DNA of 5,367 nucleotides from an alpha proteobacterium 3107 (GCA_001483205.1 JPPB01000041.1:1-5367), one strand, 5' to 3'; numbered from the stretch's first letter, positions 1-5,244 are shown. The notes: generated by a model from the sequence alone, not told the origin. Numbers and translations are program-made.

Positions 1-32
1 TCCGGGAAAGAGATAAGGGCCGCGCCCGCCGG

Positions 33-893
33 TCATTCCGCCGCCAGCCGCAACTCTGGCCGCCCGATCGCCGCCAGCTCACAGGCAATGCCCGAGATCA
101 GCCGCCGGAACGCGGCAAAATTCCGGTTGGGGCGAAACCGCGCCTCATCCATATAAAGCGACCGGTCAATCTCTACCTGCACCGCATGGCGGCCCGCTGA
201 CGGACACCCGTATCGCCCGACGATATAGGCCCCGGCAAACGGCGCATTGCGCACCACATTCAGCCCCGCGCCCCGAAACGCGGCCTCAATCCGGTCAACC
301 ACCGCACCGGCGGCAGAGACGCCGAAACGATCCCCCAGCACCACATCCGGCACGGCAGCCCCGCGCGGGCGGATGCCGCAGGCCGCCTCGTGCGGCATAG
401 AGTGACAATCGATCAGAATCGCCTGGCCAAAGCGCCGGTGGCTCTCTGCCATCAGCCGCCCGAGCCTGTCGTGATAGGGCCGCCAGAAACGGGCGATGCG
501 CTCTTCGGCCTCGGCGCGGGACACATGGCCGCGATAGATCGCCCGGCCACTGGCCACCACACGCGGAATCACCCCAAGGCCGGAGGCCACGCGCGGATTG
601 CGCCCGGGGTTGGGCGTGCCTTTGACCACCGCCGGGTCAAGCTCATCCGCGCCCCGGTTGAGGTCGATATAGGCGCGCGGGGCGGTGGCGGCCAGCAAGG
701 GCGCACCGAACGCAGGCGCATCGGCAAATAACCGGTCCACATACATGTCCTCTGAAGAGCGAATCGTCCGCTCATCCAGCACCGAGGCGCGCAGAAACGC
801 CCGCGGATAGACCCGCCCGCTGTGCGGCGAGGCAAAGATCACGCTGGTGGTGCGGGCGTCGGGCATCGACAGCTCATAAGGCGCTTTCGGCAT
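33..893 (-). CDS. N-formylglutamate amidohydrolase family protein
   Basis: A 286-residue cytoplasmic enzyme with no signal peptide, of the usual length for the FGase family (about 260-290 aa). The family hydrolyses N-formyl-L-glutamate to formate and glutamate, the last step of one histidine-degradation route, and uses a bound metal. Visible motifs in order: SPHSG near residues 22-26 (H24), SSEDMYVDRLF at 46-56, AYIDLNR at 74-80, LGVIPRV at 106-112, YHDRL at 140-144, IDCHSMP at 161-167 (H164), PDVVLGDRFG at 182-191, GAYIVGRYG at 221-229, and HAVQVEIDRSLYMDE at 236-250. The start is supported by AGGAG at 899-903, five bases before the ATG. No other hut gene is visible, so histidine catabolism is not proven. 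Some members of this family act on other formyl- or acyl-amino acids. Family assignment is firm; substrate is inferred. Confidence 0.92.
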   Translation of the reverse strand: MPKAPYELSMPDARTTSVIFASPHSGRVYPRAFLRASVLDERTIRSSEDMYVDRLFADAPAFGAPLLAATAPRAYIDLNRGADELDPAVVKGTPNPGRNPRVASGLGVIPRVVASGRAIYRGHVSRAEAEERIARFWRPYHDRLGRLMAESHRRFGQAILIDCHSMPHEAACGIRPRGAAVPDVVLGDRFGVSAAGAVVDRIEAAFRGAGLNVVRNAPFAGAYIVGRYGCPSAGRHAVQVEIDRSLYMDEARFRPNRNFAAFRRLISGIACELAAIGRPELRLAAE

Positions 894-914
894 GGTGGCT
901 CCTCTCAGCTTTCG

Positions 915-943
915 GTTATAAACGGTTTTTCGGATGCGCCGAA
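915..943 (-). promoter_or_regulatory. candidate promoter of the amidohydrolase gene
   Basis: On the minus strand a TATAAC hexamer (915-920), five of six matches to the sigma70 -10 box, lies about 20 bases upstream of the amidohydrolase Shine-Dalgarno sequence. The hexamer 17 bases further upstream (TTCGGC, 938-943) is a poor -35. It overlaps a 17-bp inverted repeat, so an activator or repressor may act here. Inferred from sequence only. Confidence 0.33.
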
Positions 944-944
944 A
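928..944. repeat. inverted repeat TTTCGG-N5-CCGAAA, possible operator
   Basis: A perfect dyad with 6-bp arms and a 5-base centre (ATGCG). It lies in the divergent gap between the amidohydrolase gene and the tRNA-Val promoter and covers the predicted -35 of the former. It ends 4 bases before the -35 of the latter, so a bound dimer could affect either. A further TTTCGG lies at 910-915. Binding factor unknown. Confidence 0.3.
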
Positions 945-948
945 GCCC

Positions 949-977
949 TTGATCCCCTGGGGCGAACCTTTTATAGA
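949..977 (+). promoter_or_regulatory. sigma70-like promoter for tRNA-Val (and perhaps rpmJ)
   Basis: TTGATC (949-954) and TATAGA (972-977) are separated by exactly 17 bases, matching four of six positions in each box. Predicted transcription would begin near 984, giving a 5' leader of about 60 bases before the mature tRNA end at 1047, to be removed by RNase P. No other comparable promoter is seen before the tRNA. Confidence 0.5.
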
Positions 978-1046
978 CCGCCCGGAAGACGCGACGCCAC
1001 AGCCCGCGTCCCTTTTGTTCAGGGGCGACGGACAGGTTGGTGATGC

Positions 1047-1121
<75 letters not shown>

Positions 1122-1187
1122 TCCCGGCAGGGGCTGGCCGCCGCGAAACGACAAAGCGCGCACACGCTGCGACATGAGGAAATGGCC

Positions 1188-1313
1188 ATGAAGGTTCGCA
1201 ACTCTCTCCGCTCGCTCAAGAGCCGCCACCGCGATTGCCGCGTCGTGCGCCGCAAGGGTCGCGTCTATGTTGTCAACAAGACGCAACGCCGGTTCAAGGC
1301 CCGTCAGGGTTGA
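1188..1313 (+). CDS. rpmJ: 50S ribosomal protein L36
   Basis: Encodes a 41-residue, very basic protein beginning [20 protein letters not shown] and ending RRFKARQG. This is the form of bL36 common in Alphaproteobacteria. It binds 23S rRNA in the large subunit. It has one cysteine (C17) and so lacks the Cys-Cys-Cys-His zinc knuckle of the zinc-binding form; this matches the zinc-independent (YkgO-like) type, so it need not respond to zinc shortage. GAGGA (1176-1180) lies seven bases before the ATG at 1188. An in-frame ATG at 1182 would add Met-Ala, but its spacing to the SD is only one base. The gene lies 66 bases after tRNA-Val with no clear terminator or strong promoter between, so it may be cotranscribed with the tRNA. 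Confidence 0.95.
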   Translation: MKVRNSLRSLKSRHRDCRVVRRKGRVYVVNKTQRRFKARQG

Positions 1314-1316
1314 GTC

Positions 1317-1335
1317 GGGCAGCGCGCGCCCCTCT
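1317..1335 (+). terminator. weak terminator-like hairpin after rpmJ
   Basis: Three bases after the rpmJ stop, GGGC (1317-1320) can pair with GCCC (1328-1331) around a GC-rich loop, followed by CTCTT. The stem is short and the T tract poor, so it is only a candidate. Confidence 0.22.
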
Positions 1336-1345
1336 TAAGACCTCT

Positions 1346-1419
1346 GCAAATCGGGCCATGCCTTACCCGCGGGTAAGTGTGAGGCTTATCCGCGGATAAG
1401 GGCAGCATCGCTGACATAT
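1346..1419. repeat. compound palindromic repeat, copy 1
   Basis: First of three related units between rpmJ and the kinase gene. Order: GCAAATCGGGCC (1346-1357); palindrome B, CTTACCCGCGGGTAAG (1362-1377), perfect in this copy; a 7-base spacer TGTGAGG; palindrome C, CTTATCCGCGGATAAG (1385-1400), perfect; then the dyad-like tail GGCAGCATCGCTGACATAT (1401-1419). It lacks the AGCRTAAC extension of copies 2 and 3. Its unit starts 140 bases before copy 2. Looks like a REP-type element; function unknown. Confidence 0.85.
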
Positions 1420-1430
1420 TGGCCGGGCCG

Positions 1431-1447
1431 GGCAGACGCCTGCCTTT
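1431..1447 (+). terminator. small hairpin with TTT between repeat copies 1 and 2
   Basis: GGCAG (1431-1435) and CTGCC (1440-1444) form a 5-bp stem with loop ACGC, followed by TTT. It could help end rpmJ transcripts that read through copy 1. The rest of 1420-1485 is GC-rich DNA with no gene seen. Confidence 0.2.
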
Positions 1448-1485
1448 GCGGGCCGGGCGCGGGTTTTCGGGCTGTTCATAACCCG

Positions 1486-1567
1486 GCAAATCGGGCCGCA
1501 CCTTATCCGCGGGTAAGGTCGCCGCTTATCCGCGGATAAGGTCAGCATTGCTGACATATAGCATAAC
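1486..1567. repeat. compound palindromic repeat, copy 2
   Basis: Starts GCAAATCGGGCC as copy 1 does. Palindrome B is CTTATCCGCGGGTAAG (1502-1517), with one T/G offset from perfect symmetry. The spacer GTCGCCG (1518-1524) is the most diverged part. Palindrome C is perfect (1525-1540). The tail here is a perfect dyad GTCAGCA-T-TGCTGAC (1541-1555), followed by ATATAGCATAAC (1556-1567). CCCG just before GCAAAT can pair with the CGGG after it (1482-1494), a reduced form of the upstream hairpin seen in copy 3. Confidence 0.85.
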
Positions 1568-1603
1568 ACCCGAATTTTGAGTCCAAGCCCCGGCCCTGCT
1601 CCC

Positions 1604-1694
1604 GCCCGGTCGCAAGACCGGGCCATGCCTTATCCGCGGGTAAGGGTGAGGCTTATCCGCGGATAAGGGCAGCATTGCTGACATATAGCGTAAC
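1604..1694. repeat. compound palindromic repeat, copy 3, with GNRA hairpin
   Basis: The most complete copy. It opens with an 8-bp stem, GCCCGGTC (1604-1611) with GACCGGGC (1616-1623), closed by a GCAA tetraloop. Palindrome B (1629-1644, one T/G offset), spacer GGTGAGG, and perfect palindrome C (1652-1667) follow. The tail GGCAGCATTGCTGAC (1668-1682) leads into ATATAGCGTAAC (1683-1694). It ends two bases before the kinase stop codon (1697-1699), so on the minus strand the element is the immediate 3' flank of that gene and may form the end of its transcript. Confidence 0.85.
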
Positions 1695-1696
1695 GC

Positions 1697-3589
1697 TCAG
1701 GCGGCCCGAAGGCTCTGCATATCCGACAACAACGCCAGTATCTCGGCCTTTCTGACCGGCTTTGATATGACCCGATCAATCCCGTTAGCGCGGTATTCCT
1801 TAACCTGATGCGTCATCACATTCGCCGTCACCGCGACGATCAGGGTGGCCGCCTGCCCGGTTTCGCGCTCATGGGCGCGGATGCGGCGGGTGGCCTCAAT
1901 CCCGTCCATTTCCGGCATCTGGATGTCCATCAGGATCAGGTCAAACCGCTCCTTAAGCGCCGCGTCCACCGCCTCGGCCCCGTTGACAGCCTCGACCACC
2001 TGCCCGGCCCGACCGCGCAAAAATCGCTGCATGACCAGACGATTGGTCCGGCTGTCATCAACCAGCAGCAGCCGGGCGACAGCCACTTCCGGCGCGCCTG
2101 CCCCGGTATCAGGGGCCGGGTTCACAACCGCATCGCCGCCGCCATCGCCACCCGCGTCAGGGGCAACCACAACCGGACGCGGGACAGACAGGGACGGCGC
2201 ATAATCATGCGCCCCCTCGCCGGGCAGAATGTCCGTTTCCGCCCCGCCATCCGCCGCCTTCAGCACCACACGCGCCACAAAGGTGCTGCCCTCACCCGGA
2301 CGGCTCTGCACCGTCAGATCGCCCCCCATCTGCCGACAGATGGCGCGCGAGATCGTCAGGCCCAGACCGGTGCCGCCCGCCCGGCGCGCCGTGCCTGCAT
2401 CCGCTTGGGTGAACGGCTCAAAAATACGCGCCTGCGTCTCGGGCGCAATGCCTATCCCCGTATCGCTGACGCTCATCGACAGCGCCTGACCGCCCTCACC
2501 CGGCGGCGCGGCGGCCACCACCACCCGAACGCCCCCCGCATCGGTGAATTTCAGCGCGTTTGACACCAGATTGTTCAGAACCTGGGACAGGCGCATCGGG
2601 TCTCCGCTCACCGCGCCGGGCAGGTCCGCGCCAACCTGCAAGGACAGGTGAACGCCTTTTTCCCGCGCTTTGGACTGATGCAGGGCGACACAGTGCTCGA
2701 TCCGCCTGCGGGGATCAAAGGCAACCTCTTCAAGCTCCAGATGGCCGGATTCGACCTTCGAGATGTCCAGCACATCATCTATCGTCGAGACCAGAAGCTG
2801 CCCGGCCCCGACCATCACATCGACCAGCCCGGCCTGTTCCTGCGACAGGGGCGTGGCGGACAGTTCCTGCGCCATCCCCAGAACCCCGTTCAGGGGGGTG
2901 CGGATTTCATGGCTGACATTGGCAAGAAAGGCGCTCTTGGCCTCGCTCGCCGCCATTGCCGCAGTGCGCAGGTGCCGTTCCCGTGCCTGCGCCCGGCCCG
3001 CCATCAGCAACTCAACGCTCATGTAAAGGATCAGGCTGGCAACGCTGAGAATCGCCAGCATTTCATAGCGCGCCCCGCCCGAGAGCGCAGCAGCCCGCAA
3101 CATCGCTTCCCGATCAACCAGAAATTCCCTGATCCACAGCGACCTGATCTCCGCCGCCCGTGCAGCCACTTCCGCGCGCAATTCCGCCGCCTGTGCCGGG
3201 GCGAAATCCGGCGCGTCATAAATGGCGTGCTCCCACGCGGTCAGCAGCCCCGACAGAGTGTCGATGGCCCGCAGGATGCTGGCGTCGATCCTGAGTTCAC
3301 TTCCTTCCAGCACCCCGACCCTGCTCCAGAGCAATTCTGCCTGAAGGATCAGGTCATCCCGGACCGCCAGCCCGGCCTCATAGTCCTGAAGGATCAGTTC
3401 AAGCCGTTTGATCTCAAAGATGGTTTCGCTGATTTTCCACGACAGGCCGGTCAGGTTGAAGGCCAGTTCCTTCTCTTCCTCGATCACCTCGGCGCGCATA
3501 CTCATCAGGCTGGTGACCAGAACACCAAAGGCCACCACAGCCAGCAGCGTTCTGGCCAACCTGCCTGACAATGCGGGCCATTTCGGCAC
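1697..3589 (-). CDS. membrane hybrid sensor histidine kinase with C-terminal receiver
   Basis: A 630-residue inner-membrane kinase. TM1 is about residues 11-30, a helical acidic periplasmic segment about 31-175, TM2 about 177-197, then a short coil. There is no obvious HAMP or PAS domain. The HisKA H-box is FLANVSHEIRTPLNG with phospho-accepting H227. The ATPase domain shows the N-box (NNLVSNALKFT, N344), G1 DTGIGI (376-381), the F box (RIFEPFTQAD), and G2 GGTGLGL (405-411). A Gly/Pro/Asp linker (about 470-500) leads to a receiver domain with acidic pair D511/D512, phospho-acceptor D555 in LMDIQMPEMDG, T588 and K610. All catalytic residues look intact. No Hpt domain is present, so a separate phosphotransfer protein or regulator is expected. 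The start is GTG, four bases after the stop of the upstream SUOX-fold gene, with only a weak SD (GAG at 3598-3600); translational coupling is likely. The next Met (about 29) would delete TM1. Confidence 0.95.
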   Translation of the reverse strand: MPKWPALSGRLARTLLAVVAFGVLVTSLMSMRAEVIEEEKELAFNLTGLSWKISETIFEIKRLELILQDYEAGLAVRDDLILQAELLWSRVGVLEGSELRIDASILRAIDTLSGLLTAWEHAIYDAPDFAPAQAAELRAEVAARAAEIRSLWIREFLVDREAMLRAAALSGGARYEMLAILSVASLILYMSVELLMAGRAQARERHLRTAAMAASEAKSAFLANVSHEIRTPLNGVLGMAQELSATPLSQEQAGLVDVMVGAGQLLVSTIDDVLDISKVESGHLELEEVAFDPRRRIEHCVALHQSKAREKGVHLSLQVGADLPGAVSGDPMRLSQVLNNLVSNALKFTDAGGVRVVVAAAPPGEGGQALSMSVSDTGIGIAPETQARIFEPFTQADAGTARRAGGTGLGLTISRAICRQMGGDLTVQSRPGEGSTFVARVVLKAADGGAETDILPGEGAHDYAPSLSVPRPVVVAPDAGGDGGGDAVVNPAPDTGAGAPEVAVARLLLVDDSRTNRLVMQRFLRGRAGQVVEAVNGAEAVDAALKERFDLILMDIQMPEMDGIEATRRIRAHERETGQAATLIVAVTANVMTHQVKEYRANGIDRVISKPVRKAEILALLSDMQSLRAA

Positions 3590-3593
3590 CGGG

Positions 3594-4136
3594 TTAGCTC
3601 TGAACCTCGATACGGCTGAGCTGCCAGATCATTTCCGTATCGAACGGTTTTTCGAGGATTTCCTGTTCTGACAACGGATAGACGACCCAGATCGGCCCCT
3701 TGTCGCGCACCCGCATCGGGCGTCCGTTCATGTCGAGCGCCAGCAGCACGTCGTGCTCGGCGGCATGGGCGACGGGGATTTCGACGAAATAACCGTTGAT
3801 CGCGGTGGCAATCATGGTTTCGCCCTCTGCCGCCACTGCGTCGAGCAAGGATGCAAGGGTTGGCCCGGCGAATCTCTGCGGCCCGGTGGTGAAGGACGTA
3901 TGGGTTTCGATTTCGCGCCAGTCGAGGTTTTCGAGCATTGAGCGGTCAAATGTCGCGACGCCTGCGTCATTCGCGTTTCCGTTGCCGATCCCGATCCCGC
4001 CGGAAACCGTCAGGATGACCGGGCCTTCCGGTGCGGGCAGACCGCTGGCACCGTCAGAACTGCCAGCACCGGCACCGGCGACGGATGCGCCGAACAGGGA
4101 AACCACCACGGCCAACGCCAACCGCATATTATACAT
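3594..4136 (-). CDS. exported SUOX-fold (oxidoreductase molybdopterin-binding domain-like) protein
   Basis: A 180-residue protein from the preferred start. The N-terminus MYNMRLALAVVVSLFGASVA is a typical Sec signal with cleavage near AGA (about 20-24), so the mature protein should be periplasmic. The body resembles the molybdopterin-binding domain of the sulfite oxidase family: ILTVSG at 41-46, a TTGPQRFAGPTLASLLD stretch near 83-99, INGYFVEIP at 113-121, LALDMNGRPM at 132-141, and RDKGPIWVVYP at 144-154. There is no cysteine anywhere, so the Mo-ligating Cys of catalytic sulfite oxidases is absent. At about 150-160 mature residues it is a single domain. A binding or sensory role is therefore more likely than catalysis. 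It lies 4 bases before the kinase start, so the two form one operon. Fold assignment is from motif recall, not a search. Confidence 0.85.
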   Translation of the reverse strand: MYNMRLALAVVVSLFGASVAGAGAGSSDGASGLPAPEGPVILTVSGGIGIGNGNANDAGVATFDRSMLENLDWREIETHTSFTTGPQRFAGPTLASLLDAVAAEGETMIATAINGYFVEIPVAHAAEHDVLLALDMNGRPMRVRDKGPIWVVYPLSEQEILEKPFDTEMIWQLSRIEVQS

Positions 4137-4143
4137 GACAAAA

Positions 4144-4148
4144 CCTCC
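4144..4148 (-). promoter_or_regulatory. Shine-Dalgarno GGAGG that fixes the SUOX-fold gene start
   Basis: GGAGG on the minus strand lies seven bases before the ATG at 4134-4136. A longer in-frame reading from an ATG at 4172 would place this site inside the gene, put extra residues ahead of the signal peptide, and begin almost at the predicted transcription start. The 4136 start is therefore preferred. An ATG three codons later (4127) is less well spaced. Confidence 0.75.
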
Positions 4149-4184
4149 GATTCCGATACCTGGGGCGAGCATCGCAATCAGAAG

Positions 4185-4213
4185 TTAATCATGTGTTGAC
4201 AGGGACACGTCAA
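4185..4213 (-). promoter_or_regulatory. candidate promoter for the SUOX-fold/kinase operon
   Basis: On the minus strand TTGACG (4208-4213) is a near-consensus -35, and GATTAA (4185-4190), 17 bases away, is a weak -10. Predicted start is near 4178, giving a leader of about 40 bases before the ATG at 4136. The arms TTGAC (4196-4200) and GTCAA (4209-4213) on the plus strand form an inverted repeat over the -35 and spacer, a place where a regulator could bind. Confidence 0.42.
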
Positions 4214-4222
4214 GCGACATAA

Positions 4223-4264
4223 GGCCGCACCGGGGCAGGCGGACGTTACGTCATCCCTGCGGCC
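4223..4264 (-). terminator. nested dyad downstream of the M78-like gene, possible terminator
   Basis: GGCCGCA (4223-4229) pairs with TGCGGCC (4258-4264), and inside it lies an 11-bp dyad GACGT-T-ACGTC (4242-4252). It starts 47 bases past the stop of the 195-residue gene in the direction of that gene's transcription. The bases after it on the minus strand (TTATGTCG) are a poor T tract, so intrinsic termination would be weak. The inner dyad could instead be a protein site. Confidence 0.3.
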
Positions 4265-4310
4265 CGCTTTTGGCCCTGTTCGCAGGTGTTCGTCAGAAAG
4301 GTTGAGGGGG

Positions 4311-4898
4311 TTACAGCCTGGTCAGCAAGCCGTTGATTTCCTGCCAGCGGTCGCTGAGCATCAGACCAACAAATTCGACTGGCATACAAGCGCGCTTCGC
4401 GATGTCTGCTGCCGACAGGCTTCCACAATCCATTGCGGCTTTCGCCTTGACCAGAGCGGTTTTCGGAAACAGCAGCGGCAGGGATTGATAGAGCGCGAGG
4501 AGGTCACTGGCGGCCTGAAAGTCGGCAAACCCGTAACCCTCACTTGAAAATGGCCCCACAAGTTTGTCGAGCAACGGGCCTATCTCATCTTCGGTTTTGG
4601 TCTTTGCGGCGACCGAATCAAAAATATGCACGAGTTCCTTTGCGCATATCACCCGCTGCCACTCCAAAGGGACATTTTGCGAGTAGACAACATGAGTTAC
4701 AAGAATCGGCTCCCCATAGAGAACCTTGTGGTAAGTAAACTGACAAAACGCGCCCCTGATCTTGGCGGGGTCAATATCCTGCCCAGATATGAATATCTCG
4801 TCCTGAATGCCCATTGCCTTGATCGCTTCAACAATTTCACCCACATCAACAGGCAACTCGCTCCTGTCCGCGAATTTCTCAATCAGTTCGGCCAGCAT
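4311..4898 (-). CDS. hypothetical protein resembling a degenerate ImmA/IrrE (M78) metallopeptidase
   Basis: A 195-residue soluble protein with no signal peptide or membrane segment. The central stretch LEWQRVICAKELVHIFDS (about 78-95) aligns by eye with the M78 pattern in which arginine precedes a helix carrying HExxH, but the first His is Lys: K87-E88-L89-V90-H91. The later part (about 124-145, FADFQAASDLLALYQSLPLLFP) recalls the Ala/Leu-rich helix ending in 'LLxP' that carries the third zinc ligand, and LSAADIAKRACMPVEFVGLML (about 161-181) recalls the small HTH-like C-terminal segment. With the HExxH incomplete, zinc proteolysis is doubtful. GGAG (4905-4908) lies six bases before the ATG. 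It follows the 73-residue gene on the same strand with a hairpin between. The gene is certain enough; the family is a tentative reading. Confidence 0.8.
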   Translation of the reverse strand: MLAELIEKFADRSELPVDVGEIVEAIKAMGIQDEIFISGQDIDPAKIRGAFCQFTYHKVLYGEPILVTHVVYSQNVPLEWQRVICAKELVHIFDSVAAKTKTEDEIGPLLDKLVGPFSSEGYGFADFQAASDLLALYQSLPLLFPKTALVKAKAAMDCGSLSAADIAKRACMPVEFVGLMLSDRWQEINGLLTRL

Positions 4899-4917
4899 TT
4901 TGTGCTCCAGAATATGC

Positions 4918-4943
4918 AGAGGCCCGGCAGATACCGGGCCTCT
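4918..4943. terminator. strong intercistronic hairpin between the 73-aa and 195-aa genes
   Basis: AGAGGCCCGG (4918-4927) pairs perfectly with CCGGGCCTCT (4934-4943) around a 6-base loop. On the minus strand it lies 27 bases past the stop of the 73-residue gene and ends 9 bases before the Shine-Dalgarno of the 195-residue gene. The T run is on the plus-strand side (TTTAAC); the minus-strand exit (GCATATTC) is T-poor. In the direction of the genes it is thus more likely a partial terminator, an RNA-stability element or an RBS-proximal structure than a full stop. Confidence 0.6.
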
Positions 4944-4970
4944 TTAACATATCGGCAATGATTCTGTATA

Positions 4971-5192
4971 TCAAGCCTCCAGCCTGCGCTTCTCCAGACC
5001 CGTGTCCGGCGGTTGGCTGTCGATACCGGATTTCCATGCCTCATCGGCGGCCTGCAACGCATCGCTTGCCGCTTCAGCCAGCGAATCAGCGGTCAGTTCC
5101 CTACCAGTGCCGGGAAACAGCTTGAGGTTCACCAACTTCGTCTCTCCCTCAAACAGAAGAGAATGAAGTTTCTGCTTGCCACTCCTGTCCAT
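4971..5192 (-). CDS. small hypothetical protein (73 aa)
   Basis: Not recognised. A 73-residue soluble protein with a basic N-terminus (MDRSGKQKLHSLL), a short predicted beta stretch (ETKLVNLKLFPGTG, about 17-30), an Ala-rich amphipathic helix (LTADSLAEAASDALQAADEAW, about 33-53), and a charged tail ending LEKRRLEA. It has no cysteine, no signal peptide and no clear HTH. GGAG (5200-5203) lies seven bases before the ATG, a good ribosome site. It is the first gene of a probable two-gene unit with the 195-residue M78-like gene, 72 bases downstream. Size and position would suit an antitoxin or accessory subunit, but nothing in the sequence proves this. Confidence 0.7.
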   Translation of the reverse strand: MDRSGKQKLHSLLFEGETKLVNLKLFPGTGRELTADSLAEAASDALQAADEAWKSGIDSQPPDTGLEKRRLEA

Positions 5193-5220
5193 TTCAGCTC
5201 TCCATGTTCCCCATCTGATG

Positions 5221-5244
5221 CCGCACAGGACCGATCCGGTGCGG
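5221..5244. repeat. interrupted inverted repeat in the leader of the 73-aa gene
   Basis: CCGCAC (5221-5226) pairs with GTGCGG (5239-5244). Inside, GGA (5228-5230) pairs with TCC (5235-5237) around CCGA, with one A/G mismatch between the two stems. It sits about 20 bases upstream of the Shine-Dalgarno of the 73-residue gene and may fold in the leader RNA or serve as an operator. Confidence 0.4.

Noticed and set aside
1304..1626. Minus-strand reading frames through the repeats giving similar peptides (MSAML-LSADK...YPR-R-GP).
   Set aside because: The similarity follows from the DNA repeat. Differences among the copies change amino acids freely, the copies are in different frames, and no ribosome site is seen. 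Best treated as repeat-derived false genes.
1346..1694. Possible CRISPR array from three regularly spaced repeats.
   Set aside because: Units are about 74-91 bases, internally palindromic, and separated by GC-rich gaps of unequal length (about 66 and 36-44 bases). No leader or cas gene is present.
1808..2563. Plus-strand open frame of 251 codons opposite the kinase ATPase and receiver domains.
   Set aside because: Antisense shadow, His/Arg-rich low-complexity product, no evidence of coding.
2648..3568. Long plus-strand open frame of 306 codons opposite the kinase gene.
   Set aside because: It is the antisense shadow of a GC-rich gene whose minus-strand product has every histidine-kinase motif. 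The plus product is Pro/Arg/Gln-rich with no recognisable domain.
4137..4172. Longer N-terminus for the SUOX-fold protein starting at 4172.
   Set aside because: It would bury a strong GGAGG site within the gene, place 12 extra residues before the signal peptide, and begin only about 6 bases after the predicted transcription start.
4626..4961. Plus-strand open frame of 111 codons ending just after the 4918-4943 hairpin.
   Set aside because: It overlaps the minus-strand 195-aa gene, which has a good ribosome site and a protein-like sequence. The hairpin's plus-strand T run made this worth a look, but the plus product resembles nothing and there is no SD.
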